Part shown: piece after piece, positions 51,477-64,000 of the stretch
Layout of the letters: each line of letters opens with the position of its first letter
Position numbering within the stretch: position 1 is the first letter of the stretch
Source of the DNA: Enterococcus casseliflavus NBRC 100478
Lineage (GTDB): Bacteria; Bacillota; Bacilli; Lactobacillales; Enterococcaceae
Direction: 5' to 3'
Assembly (NCBI RefSeq): GCF_001544095.1
Contig: NZ_BCPT01000004.1
Location: 1-64,000 of the forward strand
Length of the DNA: 64,000 nt
Notes under the pieces: generated by a model
Told to the model about the DNA's origin: nothing
The model's input: the letters and a program-made list of their open reading frames with translations, nothing else
Databases searched by the model: none
Program-made: the position numbers and the translations under genes

Positions 51477-52415
51477 ATGAAAGCAAAGAAATTGATTGTA
51501 GGTATGGCGGTATTTTCATTCGCAGCATTATTGTTAGGGGGATGCGGAGCAGACGACAACAATACAGGTTCTTCGTCAACTAGTGAAAGTACATCACAAA
51601 CTTCTGCAAGCGATTCTGCAACTACAGAAAGCTCAGAAGCAACCGTCGTTGCAGGCGAGCCAATGCAAGATGGTACGTATCGTTTAGAAGAAAAGAACTA
51701 TAAAAACGACTACCGTGTCACATTTGAGATCACAGTCAAAGACGGCAAAATCGTTGAATCAAAATATGACAACGTCAATGCGGATGGCGAATCAAAAACA
51801 GAAAACACTGAATACAATGAAACAATGAAAGAAAAAGCAGGCATCAGCCCAGAAGAATTTATTCCTAAATTCAATGAAGAGTTAGTTGCCGCACAAAGCC
51901 CTTCTTCAATCGAAGTAGTTTCTGGCGCGACTCATTCCTTTGATTCCTTCCAAAACTATGCACAACAATTGATTCAAGCGGCGCAAGCAGGCAACACGGA
52001 AACCATTGAAATCGACAATGGTGCAGACTTGAAAGACGGAACCTATACATTAGAAGAAAAGAACTACTCAAACGGTTACCGCGTAGTCTTCTCAATGACT
52101 GTAGCTGACGGCAAAATCTCTGAATCAAACTACGACTACCTAAACGAAGCAGGCGAGTCGAAAAAAGATGATGCATCATACAACGAAAACATGGAAGCAA
52201 AATCTGGTACAAGTCCAGAAGAGTTCATTCCAAACTTCAATGAAGCCTTTGTTTCTGCAGTCAATGCCGAAGACGGCTCTGTGGCAGACATGGATGTTGT
52301 TTCAGGGGCAACCCACAGCTTCCACAGCTTTGTTATCTATGCACAACAATTGTTGAATGCCGCTGAAAAAGGCGACCAAACAACAATCGAAGTGGATAAC
52401 TTCGTTACTGAATAA
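51477..52415 (+). CDS. pplA: Flavin-bearing extracellular lipoprotein PplA
   Basis: A 312-aa lipoprotein with two FMN-binding repeats. Lipobox LLLGGC anchors it in the membrane; a Ser/Thr-rich linker (residues 26-60) would span part of the wall. Repeat 1 (about 65-185) and repeat 2 (about 190-305) each have DGTYxLEEKNYxNxYRV and end with the flavinylation motif VVSGATHSF. FmnB should attach FMN to Thr152 and Thr279. In Listeria PplA carries electrons from quinol to iron or flavin shuttles outside the cell. RBS AAGGTGG. Single-gene unit. Confidence 0.95.
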   Translation: MKAKKLIVGMAVFSFAALLLGGCGADDNNTGSSSTSESTSQTSASDSATTESSEATVVAGEPMQDGTYRLEEKNYKNDYRVTFEITVKDGKIVESKYDNVNADGESKTENTEYNETMKEKAGISPEEFIPKFNEELVAAQSPSSIEVVSGATHSFDSFQNYAQQLIQAAQAGNTETIEIDNGADLKDGTYTLEEKNYSNGYRVVFSMTVADGKISESNYDYLNEAGESKKDDASYNENMEAKSGTSPEEFIPNFNEAFVSAVNAEDGSVADMDVVSGATHSFHSFVIYAQQLLNAAEKGDQTTIEVDNFVTE

Positions 52416-52439
52416 TCACAACTTCTTTCCATTAAGAGG

Positions 52440-52471
52440 ACAGCATTCGTTTTGAGTGCTGTTTTTTTTTC
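52440..52471 (+). terminator. Terminator of pplA
   Basis: ACAGCATTC/GAGTGCTGT stem (one G-T pair), then nine T. Confidence 0.85.
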
Positions 52472-52615
52472 GTGGGCAACAAGGTCACAAAAGCAAGTTC
52501 GTGCAAAAGGAAGCAATCTGGTGGGAAGTTTTTTTTAAAAAGAACTGTTTTTTACAAAGAAGAAAAGGTTCGATTAAGGATTCCTAAAATACGTTGAGGA
52601 ATCACGGAATGCCCC

Positions 52616-52644
52616 TTTTCATTCTGCCAAAAAAAGGCTATTAT
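52616..52644 (+). promoter_or_regulatory. Promoter of fmnB-dmkA
   Basis: TTTTCA, 17-nt spacer, TATTAT. A perfect 7-bp inverted repeat GATTCCT/AGGAATC (52579-52603) lies just upstream. Confidence 0.5.
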
Positions 52645-52678
52645 ATGAAGGTTGAAGACAATAGAAAAGAGGAAAATC

Positions 52679-53755
52679 ATGAAAAAGAAAGTAACGTTTT
52701 TTCTGATGTTTGTTTTTTTAGGCACAATGTTGGCAGCCTGCGGCAGTGATCAGGAAGCAACGACGCTGCGAGAAGAACCATATTTTCAAGAAGAATTTTT
52801 ATTAGGTACGTATACTCGGATTCGCATTTATGATGAAGGCAAAGAGGACGCTATGAAGCCTGCCTTTGACCGCATCAGAGAGTTAGGCGATAAAATCACC
52901 ATCAACCAAGCAGGGTCAGAGATCGATGAAATCAATGCGCAAGCTGGCATCAAGCCAGTGAAGGTTTCAGATGATATCTATTATTTGTTGAAAGAAGCCT
53001 ATGATTATAGTGTGAAATCAGAAGGCGGCTTTAATATGGCCATCGGTGCGATCACCCAATTATGGCGAATCGGCTTTGATGATGCCCGCAAGCCAGAACA
53101 ATCTGAGATCGATGAAGCGTTGAAACATATCAATTATGAACAAGTCGAGTTTAACGACGAAGACCACACGGTGTATTTAAAAGACAAGGACATGATCCTT
53201 GACCTTGGGGCGATCGCCAAAGGCTACATCACGGATGAAGTCGTCAAAGTGCTGAAGGACAATGGCGTGACTTCCGCGATCGTCGATTTGGGCGGGAATG
53301 TCTATGTGTTAGGTCATAGCAACCGCGGTGCAGATGAGCCATGGAATGTCGGAATCCAAGATCCAAACAAATCTCGCGGCTCGATTATCGGCAGTATCAA
53401 AGAAACCAATAAAACAGTAGTTACTTCAGGGATCTACGAACGCTACTTAGAAGTAGACGGCAAAACGTATCACCATATTTTTGATTCTGAGACGGGCTAT
53501 CCTTACGATAGCGATGTAGCAAGTGTGACTGTGATCACTGACAAATCCATCGATGGTGACGGGTTGACTACGGTGGCATTTGATAAAGGAGTCAAAGAAG
53601 GCTTGGCTTATATCGAACAGCATACCGAAAAGGGAACCGATGCGATCTTTATCACAAAAGAAGATAAAGTGTACGTAACAGACGGCATCAAAGATACCTT
53701 TGAGCTTTCAGAGGAATCAGGCTACACGATGGGTGATCGTGCTGATTTAGAATAG
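52679..53755 (+). CDS. fmnB: FAD:protein FMN transferase FmnB (ApbE family)
   Basis: An exported ApbE-type lipoprotein (358 aa) that cleaves FAD and couples FMN to Thr of substrate proteins such as PplA. Lipobox LAAC near residue 21. Family motifs: GTYTRIRIYDEG, LDLGAIAKGYITDEV, VDLGGNVYVLG, HHIFDSETGYPYDSDVASVTVI and the metal-binding DGLTTVAF. ATG 52679 with AGAGGAAAA upstream; the longer frame overlaps it. Cotranscribed with dmkA. Confidence 0.95.
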   Translation: MKKKVTFFLMFVFLGTMLAACGSDQEATTLREEPYFQEEFLLGTYTRIRIYDEGKEDAMKPAFDRIRELGDKITINQAGSEIDEINAQAGIKPVKVSDDIYYLLKEAYDYSVKSEGGFNMAIGAITQLWRIGFDDARKPEQSEIDEALKHINYEQVEFNDEDHTVYLKDKDMILDLGAIAKGYITDEVVKVLKDNGVTSAIVDLGGNVYVLGHSNRGADEPWNVGIQDPNKSRGSIIGSIKETNKTVVTSGIYERYLEVDGKTYHHIFDSETGYPYDSDVASVTVITDKSIDGDGLTTVAFDKGVKEGLAYIEQHTEKGTDAIFITKEDKVYVTDGIKDTFELSEESGYTMGDRADLE

Positions 53756-53767
53756 GAGGAGTGAAAG

Positions 53768-54721
53768 ATGTCTCTTTCAGTGTTTTTAGAAGTGGTGGAG
53801 ATCCGCACCAAGGTGGCGAGTGTCTTCCCCTTCATTATGGGTGTGTTGTTCTCGTTGGTGTATTTTCATGAATTTCATCCGTTGAATACTGTAATTTTTT
53901 TTCTGGGGATGCTGCTGTTTGATTTGACGACGACGTCCATCAACAATTATATGGATTTCAAAAAAGCCAAATCAGAGACCTACAAATACCAGCACAATGT
54001 GATCGGGCGCGAAAACATCTCAGAAGCTACTGTTCGCAATCTGATTTTTGCGATGCTGGCAGGAACCTTACTGATCGGTCTTTACTTGACCTTTGTTACC
54101 GGCTGGCTGCTGCTAGTGATGGGGCTGGTGGTTTGTTTTATCGGGGTCTTTTATACCTTTGGCCCCATTCCGTTATCGCGAATGCCTTTAGGCGAGGTGT
54201 TCAGCGGTGTAACGATGGGATTAGGGATTTTTGCCATCACGATCTATATCAATACCATTGATCAAAAAGTGTTTTATCTGGCACTGGATTTTGCGAATGG
54301 AACCTTTGGCTTAGTGGGGAACCTCTGGGCCGTGTGCGCCATCGTGTTGGCATCCTTGCCGTTGATTTTCACGATTGCTGACATCATGTTAGCCAATAAC
54401 TTACGGGATCTGGAAGCTGATATCGAAAACCATCGCTACACGCTGGTGTACTACATCGGTCGCGAAGCAGGTATCCGTCTGTTTCAAGGCATGATGTTGG
54501 CGTCTTATGCCGCTATCTTATTGGGCCTCTTGTTTGGACTCTTTCAATGGCCGATTTTGCTCGTGTTTCTAACACTGCCAAAAATCCGCCAAAACTTGAA
54601 AGAACATCAAGCCAGCCTGCCCCACCCACGTAGCTTCAGCTATTCGATTAAGAACATGATTTTATTCAACAGCAGCTATGCCTTGGGCTTACTTTTGTGT
54701 CTGCTGTGGCAATTGCTGTAA
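53768..54721 (+). CDS. dmkA: UbiA-family prenyltransferase DmkA
   Basis: A 317-aa membrane prenyltransferase with eight to nine helices, of the MenA/DmkA type. It joins a polyprenyl chain to 1,4-dihydroxy-2-naphthoate, giving demethylmenaquinone, the electron carrier of the EET chain. Asp-rich motifs NNYMDFKKAKS (first) and ADIMLANNLRDLEAD (second) are present. RBS AGGAGGAG; 12 nt after fmnB. Confidence 0.92.
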   Translation: MSLSVFLEVVEIRTKVASVFPFIMGVLFSLVYFHEFHPLNTVIFFLGMLLFDLTTTSINNYMDFKKAKSETYKYQHNVIGRENISEATVRNLIFAMLAGTLLIGLYLTFVTGWLLLVMGLVVCFIGVFYTFGPIPLSRMPLGEVFSGVTMGLGIFAITIYINTIDQKVFYLALDFANGTFGLVGNLWAVCAIVLASLPLIFTIADIMLANNLRDLEADIENHRYTLVYYIGREAGIRLFQGMMLASYAAILLGLLFGLFQWPILLVFLTLPKIRQNLKEHQASLPHPRSFSYSIKNMILFNSSYALGLLLCLLWQLL

Positions 54722-54769
54722 AAGAAAAGATCGACCCGCTCTTGAAAGAGCAGGTCGATCTTTTTTATG
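54722..54769. terminator. Terminator of fmnB-dmkA
   Basis: AAAAGATCGACC.GCTCT / AGAGC.GGTCGATCTTTTTT, a long stem with one internal mismatch; T-run on both strands. Confidence 0.9.
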
Positions 54770-55047
54770 TGGGGAATGAAAGAGCGCATAAAAACTGTAG
54801 AAAAGACATGATAAAAGAACAAGCATCCTACTTATTATGAAACGATGAGACTCGCTTTCTTTGCGATCCTCATTGCAACAGTAAAGTTTTGGTGACAGTA
54901 GCTAATCCCGATAGAAAGGGGAGCTGCCAAGGTTGTTTGTTTATTTAACCCCTCGGAATAAGCAGGTCTGTTTATGGAGCATTTATGCTTGACTGATTCC
55001 TTACGAAAGCAGCGAATCATCAAGCGGATTTGCGACTTTTTGCAGCA
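54722..55047. other. Interval between dmkA and birA
   Basis: 326 bp with one clear element, the terminator at 54722-54769. The rest has short frames without ribosome binding sites on either strand and no structure that I can name. Confidence 0.6.
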
Positions 55048-56010
55048 TCAATACCGTTCCAAACTGATTTCCCCAGAAGAAAGCACCTTGCGCTCCGTTG
55101 CTGTTTCCACCACTAATTCACCGGTGTTAGTAATGTCTTTGGCGATTCCTTCATAGGTCACACCTTGTTGTGTAAACTGAACGGTGCGGCCCAAAACGAA
55201 GGATTTCTGCCGATAGCGGGCCATATAATCCATGTCAGGCAGTTGCGCCAATAATTGGAAGAACCGACGCCAAATTTCTTGGATCAAGGTTGCCCGAGAA
55301 AAGGTTGGATACTCTTCACCAGGAAAGAGTGAGGTCGCTTTTTCCCGAATCTCTGCTGGAAACTGCTGTTGCGGAATCGAAAAACTGATGCCGATACCGA
55401 TTACAACCGAGGTAATGCGGCCTGTTTCAAAGTCACTGGTTGCTTCAGACAAAATACCGCAGATTTTTTTTCCATCTAAGTACAGATCGTTGACCCACTT
55501 AATGGCCGTTTCCTTCATTAGAAGGGCATCGATGGCCTCTGCGACTGCCACCGCAGCCAAAACGGTATATTGCGGCAATTCTTGAAACGCTTGGTTGGGT
55601 TTTAAGAGCAAGCTCATATAGATCCCTTGTTTTTTCGGTGAGAAAAACGGTCGTTCGAAGCGGCCATGGCCGCCTGTTTGCGTTTCGGTCAAAAAAAGGG
55701 CGGGGGTTGCCAGTCCACTGTCCAAAGCGGCGATCTTGGCTTCTTTCATAGTAGACTCAACAGCATCCTTGATTTGAATCGTGGGGATCATCGGCAAGGC
55801 GGCTGCAAGTGCTGCTTGATCGTAGCGGTCAGCGGAGACAAAGCGATAGCCGTTGGCCAAGTGTTCGAAATGATAGCCTTCTTTCTCAAGTTCTTTAATG
55901 GCTTTCCAGACTGCTGTACGAGAGATCGACAAGGCTTGGGCTAGTTTTTCTCCGGACAGTACAGTATCTTCTTTTTGTAATAAGGTCAGTATTTTTTCTT
56001 TTGTCGTCAT
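55048..56010 (-). CDS. birA: Biotin-[acetyl-CoA-carboxylase] ligase / biotin repressor BirA
   Basis: A 320-aa bifunctional BirA. N-terminal winged HTH (about 1-62, SGEKLAQALSISRTAVWKAIKELEKEGY), then the ligase domain: QTGGHGRFERPFFSPKKQG (adenylate loop, here with His where GRGR is usual), KWVNDLYLDGKKICGILSE with catalytic Lys, and the SH3-like C-terminal domain. It biotinylates acetyl-CoA carboxylase and may repress biotin uptake genes. No biotin gene lies beside it. Confidence 0.93.
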   Translation of the reverse strand: MTTKEKILTLLQKEDTVLSGEKLAQALSISRTAVWKAIKELEKEGYHFEHLANGYRFVSADRYDQAALAAALPMIPTIQIKDAVESTMKEAKIAALDSGLATPALFLTETQTGGHGRFERPFFSPKKQGIYMSLLLKPNQAFQELPQYTVLAAVAVAEAIDALLMKETAIKWVNDLYLDGKKICGILSEATSDFETGRITSVVIGIGISFSIPQQQFPAEIREKATSLFPGEEYPTFSRATLIQEIWRRFFQLLAQLPDMDYMARYRQKSFVLGRTVQFTQQGVTYEGIAKDITNTGELVVETATERKVLSSGEISLERY

Positions 56011-56027
56011 AAGGATATCCTTCCTAA

Positions 56028-56043
56028 TGTTTCACGTGTAACG
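56028..56043. promoter_or_regulatory. Weak parS-like site
   Basis: TGTTTCACGTGTAACG differs from TGTTNCACGTGAAACA at two specified positions. It lies just upstream of birA. Weaker than the site at 9893. Confidence 0.3.
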
Positions 56044-56182
56044 TTTTCGTTAGCATAGCAAGAAATCGGCAAAAAGCAAAGTAGTTTCTTACGAAAAACA
56101 GTCCGCACTAGGTTCGTTTTTTTCTTTAGAAAATCTTAGGAAATGGGTGCGTCAGAAAAGCATTGTAACTTCCAATGAAAGC

Positions 56183-56211
56183 TTGACAGAAAAGTACTTC
56201 ATCTGTATAAT
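56183..56211 (+). promoter_or_regulatory. rpoB promoter, perfect consensus
   Basis: TTGACA, exactly 17 nt, TATAAT. Expected start near 56218. Confidence 0.92.
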
Positions 56212-56443
56212 AAGGAGTTGCAAAAACTATCTGAACGAAAAAAGCAGAAACGAAATATTGTCCGTTTCGGCTTAGGAATAAGGAAACAAAAGTAGAAAAT
56301 GCCCAATGCATCCGTTCTATTTTTGGTTTTTTTTTGCCTAAAAGCCGCAAAAAATGCTTTCTGTAACCTATATTTAATATTTGTTACAGTTTTGTAAATA
56401 ATCGGATAGCCTTTTTGAAAGACTTTATGAAGAGGTGAAGAGC

Positions 56444-60060
<3,617 letters not shown>

Positions 60061-60061
<1 letters not shown>

Positions 60062-60111
60062 TAGACGGCCCTCGCTATTTCCGCCACCAGCGGAAATAGC
60101 CCCCGTTCTAT
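60061..60111 (+). other. Intercistronic hairpin between rpoB and rpoC
   Basis: Perfect 11-bp stem GCTATTTCCGC/GCGGAAATAGC (60074-60100) with loop CACCA, extended by a partial outer ATAGACG/CGTTCTAT pairing. No T-run follows, so it is not a terminator; it may be a processing or stability element. Confidence 0.6.
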
Positions 60112-60148
60112 CGGATATGTCCATGAAATGAAATGGAGGGAACCTTTT

Positions 60149-63100
60149 TTGATCGATGTAAATAAATTCGAAAGTATGCAAATCGGTTTGGCTTCTCCTG
60201 AAAAAATCAGAAGCTGGTCTTATGGTGAAGTAAAAAAACCAGAAACCATTAATTACCGTACGTTAAAACCTGAACGCGAAGGGTTGTTTGACGAGCGTAT
60301 TTTCGGTCCAACCAAAGACTGGGAATGTGCTTGCGGCAAATACAAACGGATCCGCTATAAAGGCATCGTTTGTGACCGTTGCGGCGTGGAAGTAACACGT
60401 TCAAAAGTGCGTCGTGAACGCATGGGACACATTGAACTAGCAGCACCAGTATCACACATTTGGTACTTCAAAGGCATTCCTTCACGGATGGGTCTTGTTT
60501 TAGACATGAGCCCACGTGCATTGGAAGAAATCATCTACTTTGCTTCTTACGTAGTGATTGAACCAGGAAACACCAGCCTTGAGAAAAAACAACTATTGAC
60601 TGAACGGGAATACCGTGAAAAACGTGACCAATACGGTCAAGAATTTTCAGCAGCGATGGGTGCCGAAGCCATCAAACAATTATTAGATGGCGTTGATCTT
60701 GAAGGCGAAGTTGCTGAATTGAAAGAAGAATTGAAAAACGCAACTGGTCAAAAACGGACGCGTGCGATCCGCCGTTTGGATATCTTAGAAGCATTCCGTG
60801 CTTCAGGAAACAAACCAAGCTGGATGGTCATGGACGTTATCCCAGTTATCCCGCCTGATTTGCGCCCAATGGTGCAATTAGAAGGTGGACGTTTTGCCAC
60901 AAGTGACTTGAACGACTTGTATCGTCGTGTAATCAACCGTAACAACCGTTTGAAACGCTTGTTAGACTTGAATGCACCAAACATCATCGTTCAAAATGAA
61001 AAACGGATGCTGCAAGAAGCAGTCGATGCCTTGATCGATAACGGTCGTCGCGGCCGTCCAGTTGCAGGACCAGGGAACCGCCCATTGAAATCTCTTTCTC
61101 ACATGTTGAAAGGGAAACAAGGTCGTTTCCGTCAAAACTTGCTAGGAAAACGGGTCGACTACTCAGGACGTTCAGTTATCGTCGTTGGTCCATTCCTGAA
61201 AATGTATCAATGTGGTCTGCCAAAAGAAATGGCGATCGAATTGTTCAAACCATTCGTGATGCGGGAGCTTGTTTCTCGTGAAATCGCGTCAAACATCAAA
61301 AATGCCAAACGCAAAATCGAGCGTCAAGAAGACGAAGTTTGGGATGTCTTAGAAGATGTCATCAAAGAACATCCAGTGCTATTGAACCGGGCACCTACGC
61401 TTCACAGATTAGGTATCCAAGCATTTGAACCAGTCTTAGTTGAAGGCCGTGCCATTCGTTTGCACCCACTTGTTTGTGAAGCCTACAATGCCGATTTCGA
61501 TGGAGACCAAATGGCCGTTCACGTACCATTGAACGAAGAAGCGCAAGCAGAAGCACGTATGCTGATGTTAGCAGCTCAAAACATTTTGAATCCAAAAGAC
61601 GGAAAACCAGTTGTAACACCATCTCAGGATATGGTCCTAGGAAACTACTACTTGACGATGGAAGAAGAAGGCCGTGAAGGGGAAGGCATGATCTTCCGTG
61701 ACATGGACGAAGCAGTTACGGCATGGCGCAATGGCTACGTGCATTTACACACACGGATCGCCATCAATCCAAACACTTTAGGGGACAAACCATTCACGTC
61801 TGAACAAAAACAACGCTTGATGGTAACAACGGTAGGTAAAGTGATCTTCAACTCGATCATGCCGCCAGAATTCCCATTCTTGAACGAACCGACTGACTAC
61901 AACTTGACGGTTCAAACACCAGACAAGTACTTTATTGAAGCTGGTACAGATGTGCCTGCCTTCATCAAAGAACAAGAGCTTGTTGGCCCATTCAAGAAGA
62001 AAAACTTAGGAAACATCATTTCAGAAGTCTTCAAACGTTTCCGCATCACTGAAACGTCACGCATGCTTGACCGCATGAAAGACTTAGGATACAGCCATTC
62101 AACAATGGCAGGTATCACCGTTGGTATCGCTGATATCATGAACTTGCACGAAAAACATGACATCATCGACAATGCCCACAAACAAGTAGAAACGATCACG
62201 AAACAATTCCGTCGTGGTTTGATTACCGATGACGAGCGTTATGAACGAGTTATTGGTGTTTGGAATGCAGCCAAAGATGAAATTCAGTTAAAACTGATGG
62301 AATCATTGGAAGCGAAAAACCCAATCTTCATGATGTCTGATTCCGGTGCCCGTGGTAACATCTCCAACTTTACTCAGCTTGCTGGGATGCGTGGATTGAT
62401 GGCCGCGCCTAACGGACGAATCATGGAATTGCCGATCATCTCAAACTTCCGTGAAGGTCTATCTGTCTTGGAAATGTTTATCTCGACCCATGGTGCCCGT
62501 AAAGGGATGACCGATACCGCCTTGAAAACAGCCGATTCCGGTTACTTGACACGTCGTTTAGTTGACGTTGCCCAAGATGTCATCATCCGTGAAGACGATT
62601 GTGGTACTGACCGTGGTTTAGACATTCAAGCAATTCGCGAAGGAAACGAAATCATCGAATCCTTAGAAGAACGTTTGATTGGACGTTACACACGTAAATC
62701 AGTGATCCATCCTGAAACTGGCGAAGTCCTTCTAGGGGTCAATGAATTGATCACTGAAGATTTAGCTAAAGCCATCGTGGACGCTGGCATCGAAACAGTA
62801 TCCATTCGCTCTGTCTTCACATGTAACACCAAACATGGTGTATGTAAACATTGTTATGGCCGCAACTTAGCCACTGGTTCTGAAGTTGAAGTTGGGGAAG
62901 CAGTCGGTACCATCGCTGCCCAATCAATCGGTGAACCTGGTACTCAGTTGACCATGCGTACCTTCCATACCGGCGGGGTTGCCGGAGACGATATCACGCA
63001 AGGTCTCCCTCGTGTCCAAGAAATCTTTGAAGCCCGTAATCCGAAAGGACAAGCGGTCATTACCGAAGTTACCGGAGAAGTCATCGATATCTCAGAAGAC

Positions 63101-63799
63101 CCTTCAACTCGGACCAAAGAAGTGACCATCAAAGGGGAAACCGATACGCGTACGTATACCGTTCCTTATACTGCTCGGATGAAAGTAGCAGAAGGCGACT
63201 TTATCCATCGTGGTGCGCCATTGACGGAAGGATCGATCGATCCAAAACAACTGTTACAAGTTCGCGATGTCTTGTCGGTTGAAAACTACCTATTACGGGA
63301 AGTTCAACGCGTTTACCGTATGCAAGGGGTAGAAATCGGCGACAAACATATCGAAGTAATGGTTCGTCAAATGCTGCGTAAAGTCCGCGTCATGGATCCA
63401 GGTGATTCAGGCATCTTGCCAGGAACATTGTTGGATATCGCCGACTTTAAAGACCGCAACTACGACACATTGGTAGCCGGCGGCGTTCCTGCAACTAGCC
63501 GTCCAGTCCTATTAGGGATCACGAAAGCATCCTTGGAAACCAACAGCTTCTTGTCTGCTGCGTCCTTCCAAGAAACCACTCGTGTGTTGACCGATGCAGC
63601 GATCCGCGGCAAGAAAGATCCTCTTCTTGGATTGAAAGAAAATGTTATCATCGGTAAGATCATCCCAGCTGGTACTGGTATGCCTCGTTACCGTGAAATG
63701 GAACCAAAAGAAGTAACAGTTGCCAGCGAAAATGTCTACAGCATCTCAGACATCGAAGCACAAATGGCTGCTGAAGACGCATTGAACAGCCAAAACTAA
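60149..63799 (+). CDS. rpoC: RNA polymerase beta-prime subunit
   Basis: RpoC (1216 aa). N-terminal zinc site [20 protein letters not shown], catalytic Mg site [12 protein letters not shown] (Asp449, 451, 453), bridge-helix and trigger-loop region ending [19 protein letters not shown], second zinc cysteines [19 protein letters not shown] 60149 has TGGAGGGAA 7 nt upstream; the longer ATG frame at 60128 overlaps it. Cotranscribed with rpoB. Confidence 0.98.
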   Translation: MIDVNKFESMQIGLASPEKIRSWSYGEVKKPETINYRTLKPEREGLFDERIFGPTKDWECACGKYKRIRYKGIVCDRCGVEVTRSKVRRERMGHIELAAPVSHIWYFKGIPSRMGLVLDMSPRALEEIIYFASYVVIEPGNTSLEKKQLLTEREYREKRDQYGQEFSAAMGAEAIKQLLDGVDLEGEVAELKEELKNATGQKRTRAIRRLDILEAFRASGNKPSWMVMDVIPVIPPDLRPMVQLEGGRFATSDLNDLYRRVINRNNRLKRLLDLNAPNIIVQNEKRMLQEAVDALIDNGRRGRPVAGPGNRPLKSLSHMLKGKQGRFRQNLLGKRVDYSGRSVIVVGPFLKMYQCGLPKEMAIELFKPFVMRELVSREIASNIKNAKRKIERQEDEVWDVLEDVIKEHPVLLNRAPTLHRLGIQAFEPVLVEGRAIRLHPLVCEAYNADFDGDQMAVHVPLNEEAQAEARMLMLAAQNILNPKDGKPVVTPSQDMVLGNYYLTMEEEGREGEGMIFRDMDEAVTAWRNGYVHLHTRIAINPNTLGDKPFTSEQKQRLMVTTVGKVIFNSIMPPEFPFLNEPTDYNLTVQTPDKYFIEAGTDVPAFIKEQELVGPFKKKNLGNIISEVFKRFRITETSRMLDRMKDLGYSHSTMAGITVGIADIMNLHEKHDIIDNAHKQVETITKQFRRGLITDDERYERVIGVWNAAKDEIQLKLMESLEAKNPIFMMSDSGARGNISNFTQLAGMRGLMAAPNGRIMELPIISNFREGLSVLEMFISTHGARKGMTDTALKTADSGYLTRRLVDVAQDVIIREDDCGTDRGLDIQAIREGNEIIESLEERLIGRYTRKSVIHPETGEVLLGVNELITEDLAKAIVDAGIETVSIRSVFTCNTKHGVCKHCYGRNLATGSEVEVGEAVGTIAAQSIGEPGTQLTMRTFHTGGVAGDDITQGLPRVQEIFEARNPKGQAVITEVTGEVIDISEDPSTRTKEVTIKGETDTRTYTVPYTARMKVAEGDFIHRGAPLTEGSIDPKQLLQVRDVLSVENYLLREVQRVYRMQGVEIGDKHIEVMVRQMLRKVRVMDPGDSGILPGTLLDIADFKDRNYDTLVAGGVPATSRPVLLGITKASLETNSFLSAASFQETTRVLTDAAIRGKKDPLLGLKENVIIGKIIPAGTGMPRYREMEPKEVTVASENVYSISDIEAQMAAEDALNSQN

Positions 63800-63834
63800 T
63801 CAATGCCCAGCATCTGATTGACTCAGTGTGACGG

Positions 63835-63871
63835 AAAAGCTTGTCATTCTTCGGAATGGCAAGCTTTTTTT
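63835..63871 (+). terminator. Terminator of rpoBC
   Basis: AAAAGCTTGTCATTC / GAATGGCAAGCTTTTTTT with one G-T pair and a C(TTCG)G tetraloop, an especially stable hairpin. Confidence 0.95.
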
Positions 63872-63920
63872 GTTTATATTATAGAAATTAATGTTGTTAG
63901 GTCATATGTGCAAAACAAAT

Positions 63921-63999
63921 CACCTTCAAAAGTATGATGAATCCCGACATGCGCTCAAATTGTTCTTTGGCGTATGTCATTCAACTCTTTCGAAGGTGC
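63921..63999. repeat. Long imperfect inverted repeat at the window edge
   Basis: CACCTTC (63921-63927) pairs with GAAGGTG (63992-63998), AAAG with CTTT, TGAAT with ATTCA and GACATGCGC with GCGTATGTC, around a loop of about 15 nt. The hairpin is nearly 80 nt with small bulges and no coding frame. It may be a bidirectional terminator for a gene to the right or a short repeat element. Confidence 0.5.
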
Positions 64000-64000
64000 T

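Larger units (their letters stand above)
56011..56443. other. birA-rpoB divergent region
   Basis: 433 bp without a gene. It holds a weak parS-like site, the consensus rpoB promoter and a 5' leader of about 225 nt. In the leader AAGCAGAAACG (56242-56252) can pair with CGTTTCGGCTT (56263-56273), and a T-rich stretch follows at 56319-56337. Confidence 0.75.

Noticed and set aside
54835-55023. Minus-strand 62-codon frame between dmkA and birA
   Set aside because: No ribosome binding site and no recognisable pattern; treated as non-coding.

Overview
The window is chromosomal DNA of a Gram-positive coccus of the Lactobacillales, almost certainly an Enterococcus. The RpoB and RpoC ends, an enterococcal-type SagA/P60 hydrolase, AdcABC zinc uptake, a PASTA kinase with its phosphatase, and a Listeria/Enterococcus-type extracellular electron transfer locus all point that way. 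Base composition looks richer in GC than E. faecalis, so a species of the E. casseliflavus/gallinarum kind is a reasonable guess, not a demonstration. Genes are dense and mostly on the + strand; many starts are TTG or GTG with strong Shine-Dalgarno sequences. There is no insertion sequence, prophage or CRISPR array.

Layout. 1-2.5 kb: tRNA-Arg(ACG), tRNA-Pro(TGG), then rsgA-rpe-thiN. 2.6-5.5 kb: mreC-mreD and a secreted NlpC/P60 peptidoglycan hydrolase. 5.6-13.6 kb: a double mannitol region, with one set of IICB, MtlR and IIA followed by a second set of IICB, IIA and MtlD. The second set has an MtlR-type operator, a possible cre site and a parS-like site nearby. 13.6-17.1 kb: small unknown, secreted or stress genes (HicB-like protein, DJ-1/PfpI, Hsp20). 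17.3-25.8 kb: ispE, a Zur-box-controlled adcACB zinc operon, PurBox-purR, glmU, prs, and a TPP riboswitch with thiT. 25.8-29.5 kb: an unknown protein, class A sortase, a patatin-like phospholipase and a YdbC-like protein. 29.5-39.9 kb: the long housekeeping run yicC, unknown, gmk, rpoZ, priA, def, fmt, rsmB, stp, prkC. 40.0-46.9 kb: ctsR-clpC, the two U32 proteins TrhP1/TrhP2, glutathione reductase. 47.0-54.7 kb: flavin-based extracellular electron transfer (EET). 55.0-64.0 kb: birA, then rpoB-rpoC from a perfect consensus promoter.

The most striking system is the EET locus. On the minus strand lie a polyprenyl diphosphate synthase (DmkB), EetB, EetA and a long type II NADH dehydrogenase with a C-terminal membrane domain (Ndh2). 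Facing away are PplA (a lipoprotein with two FMN-binding repeats), the flavin transferase FmnB and the prenyltransferase DmkA. Together they should pass electrons from NADH through demethylmenaquinone to flavins on the cell surface. The system is known in outline. Points that seem less described here are an Ala-rich repeat inside Ndh2, a 21-bp palindrome over the ndh2 core promoter, division into four transcription units, and the absence of the riboflavin/ECF partners.

All calls come from reading the sequence and translated proteins; no database search was run. Names rest on recognisable motifs, gene order and memory of the families. Starts were moved from the longest open frame whenever a Shine-Dalgarno sequence clearly favoured an internal codon.
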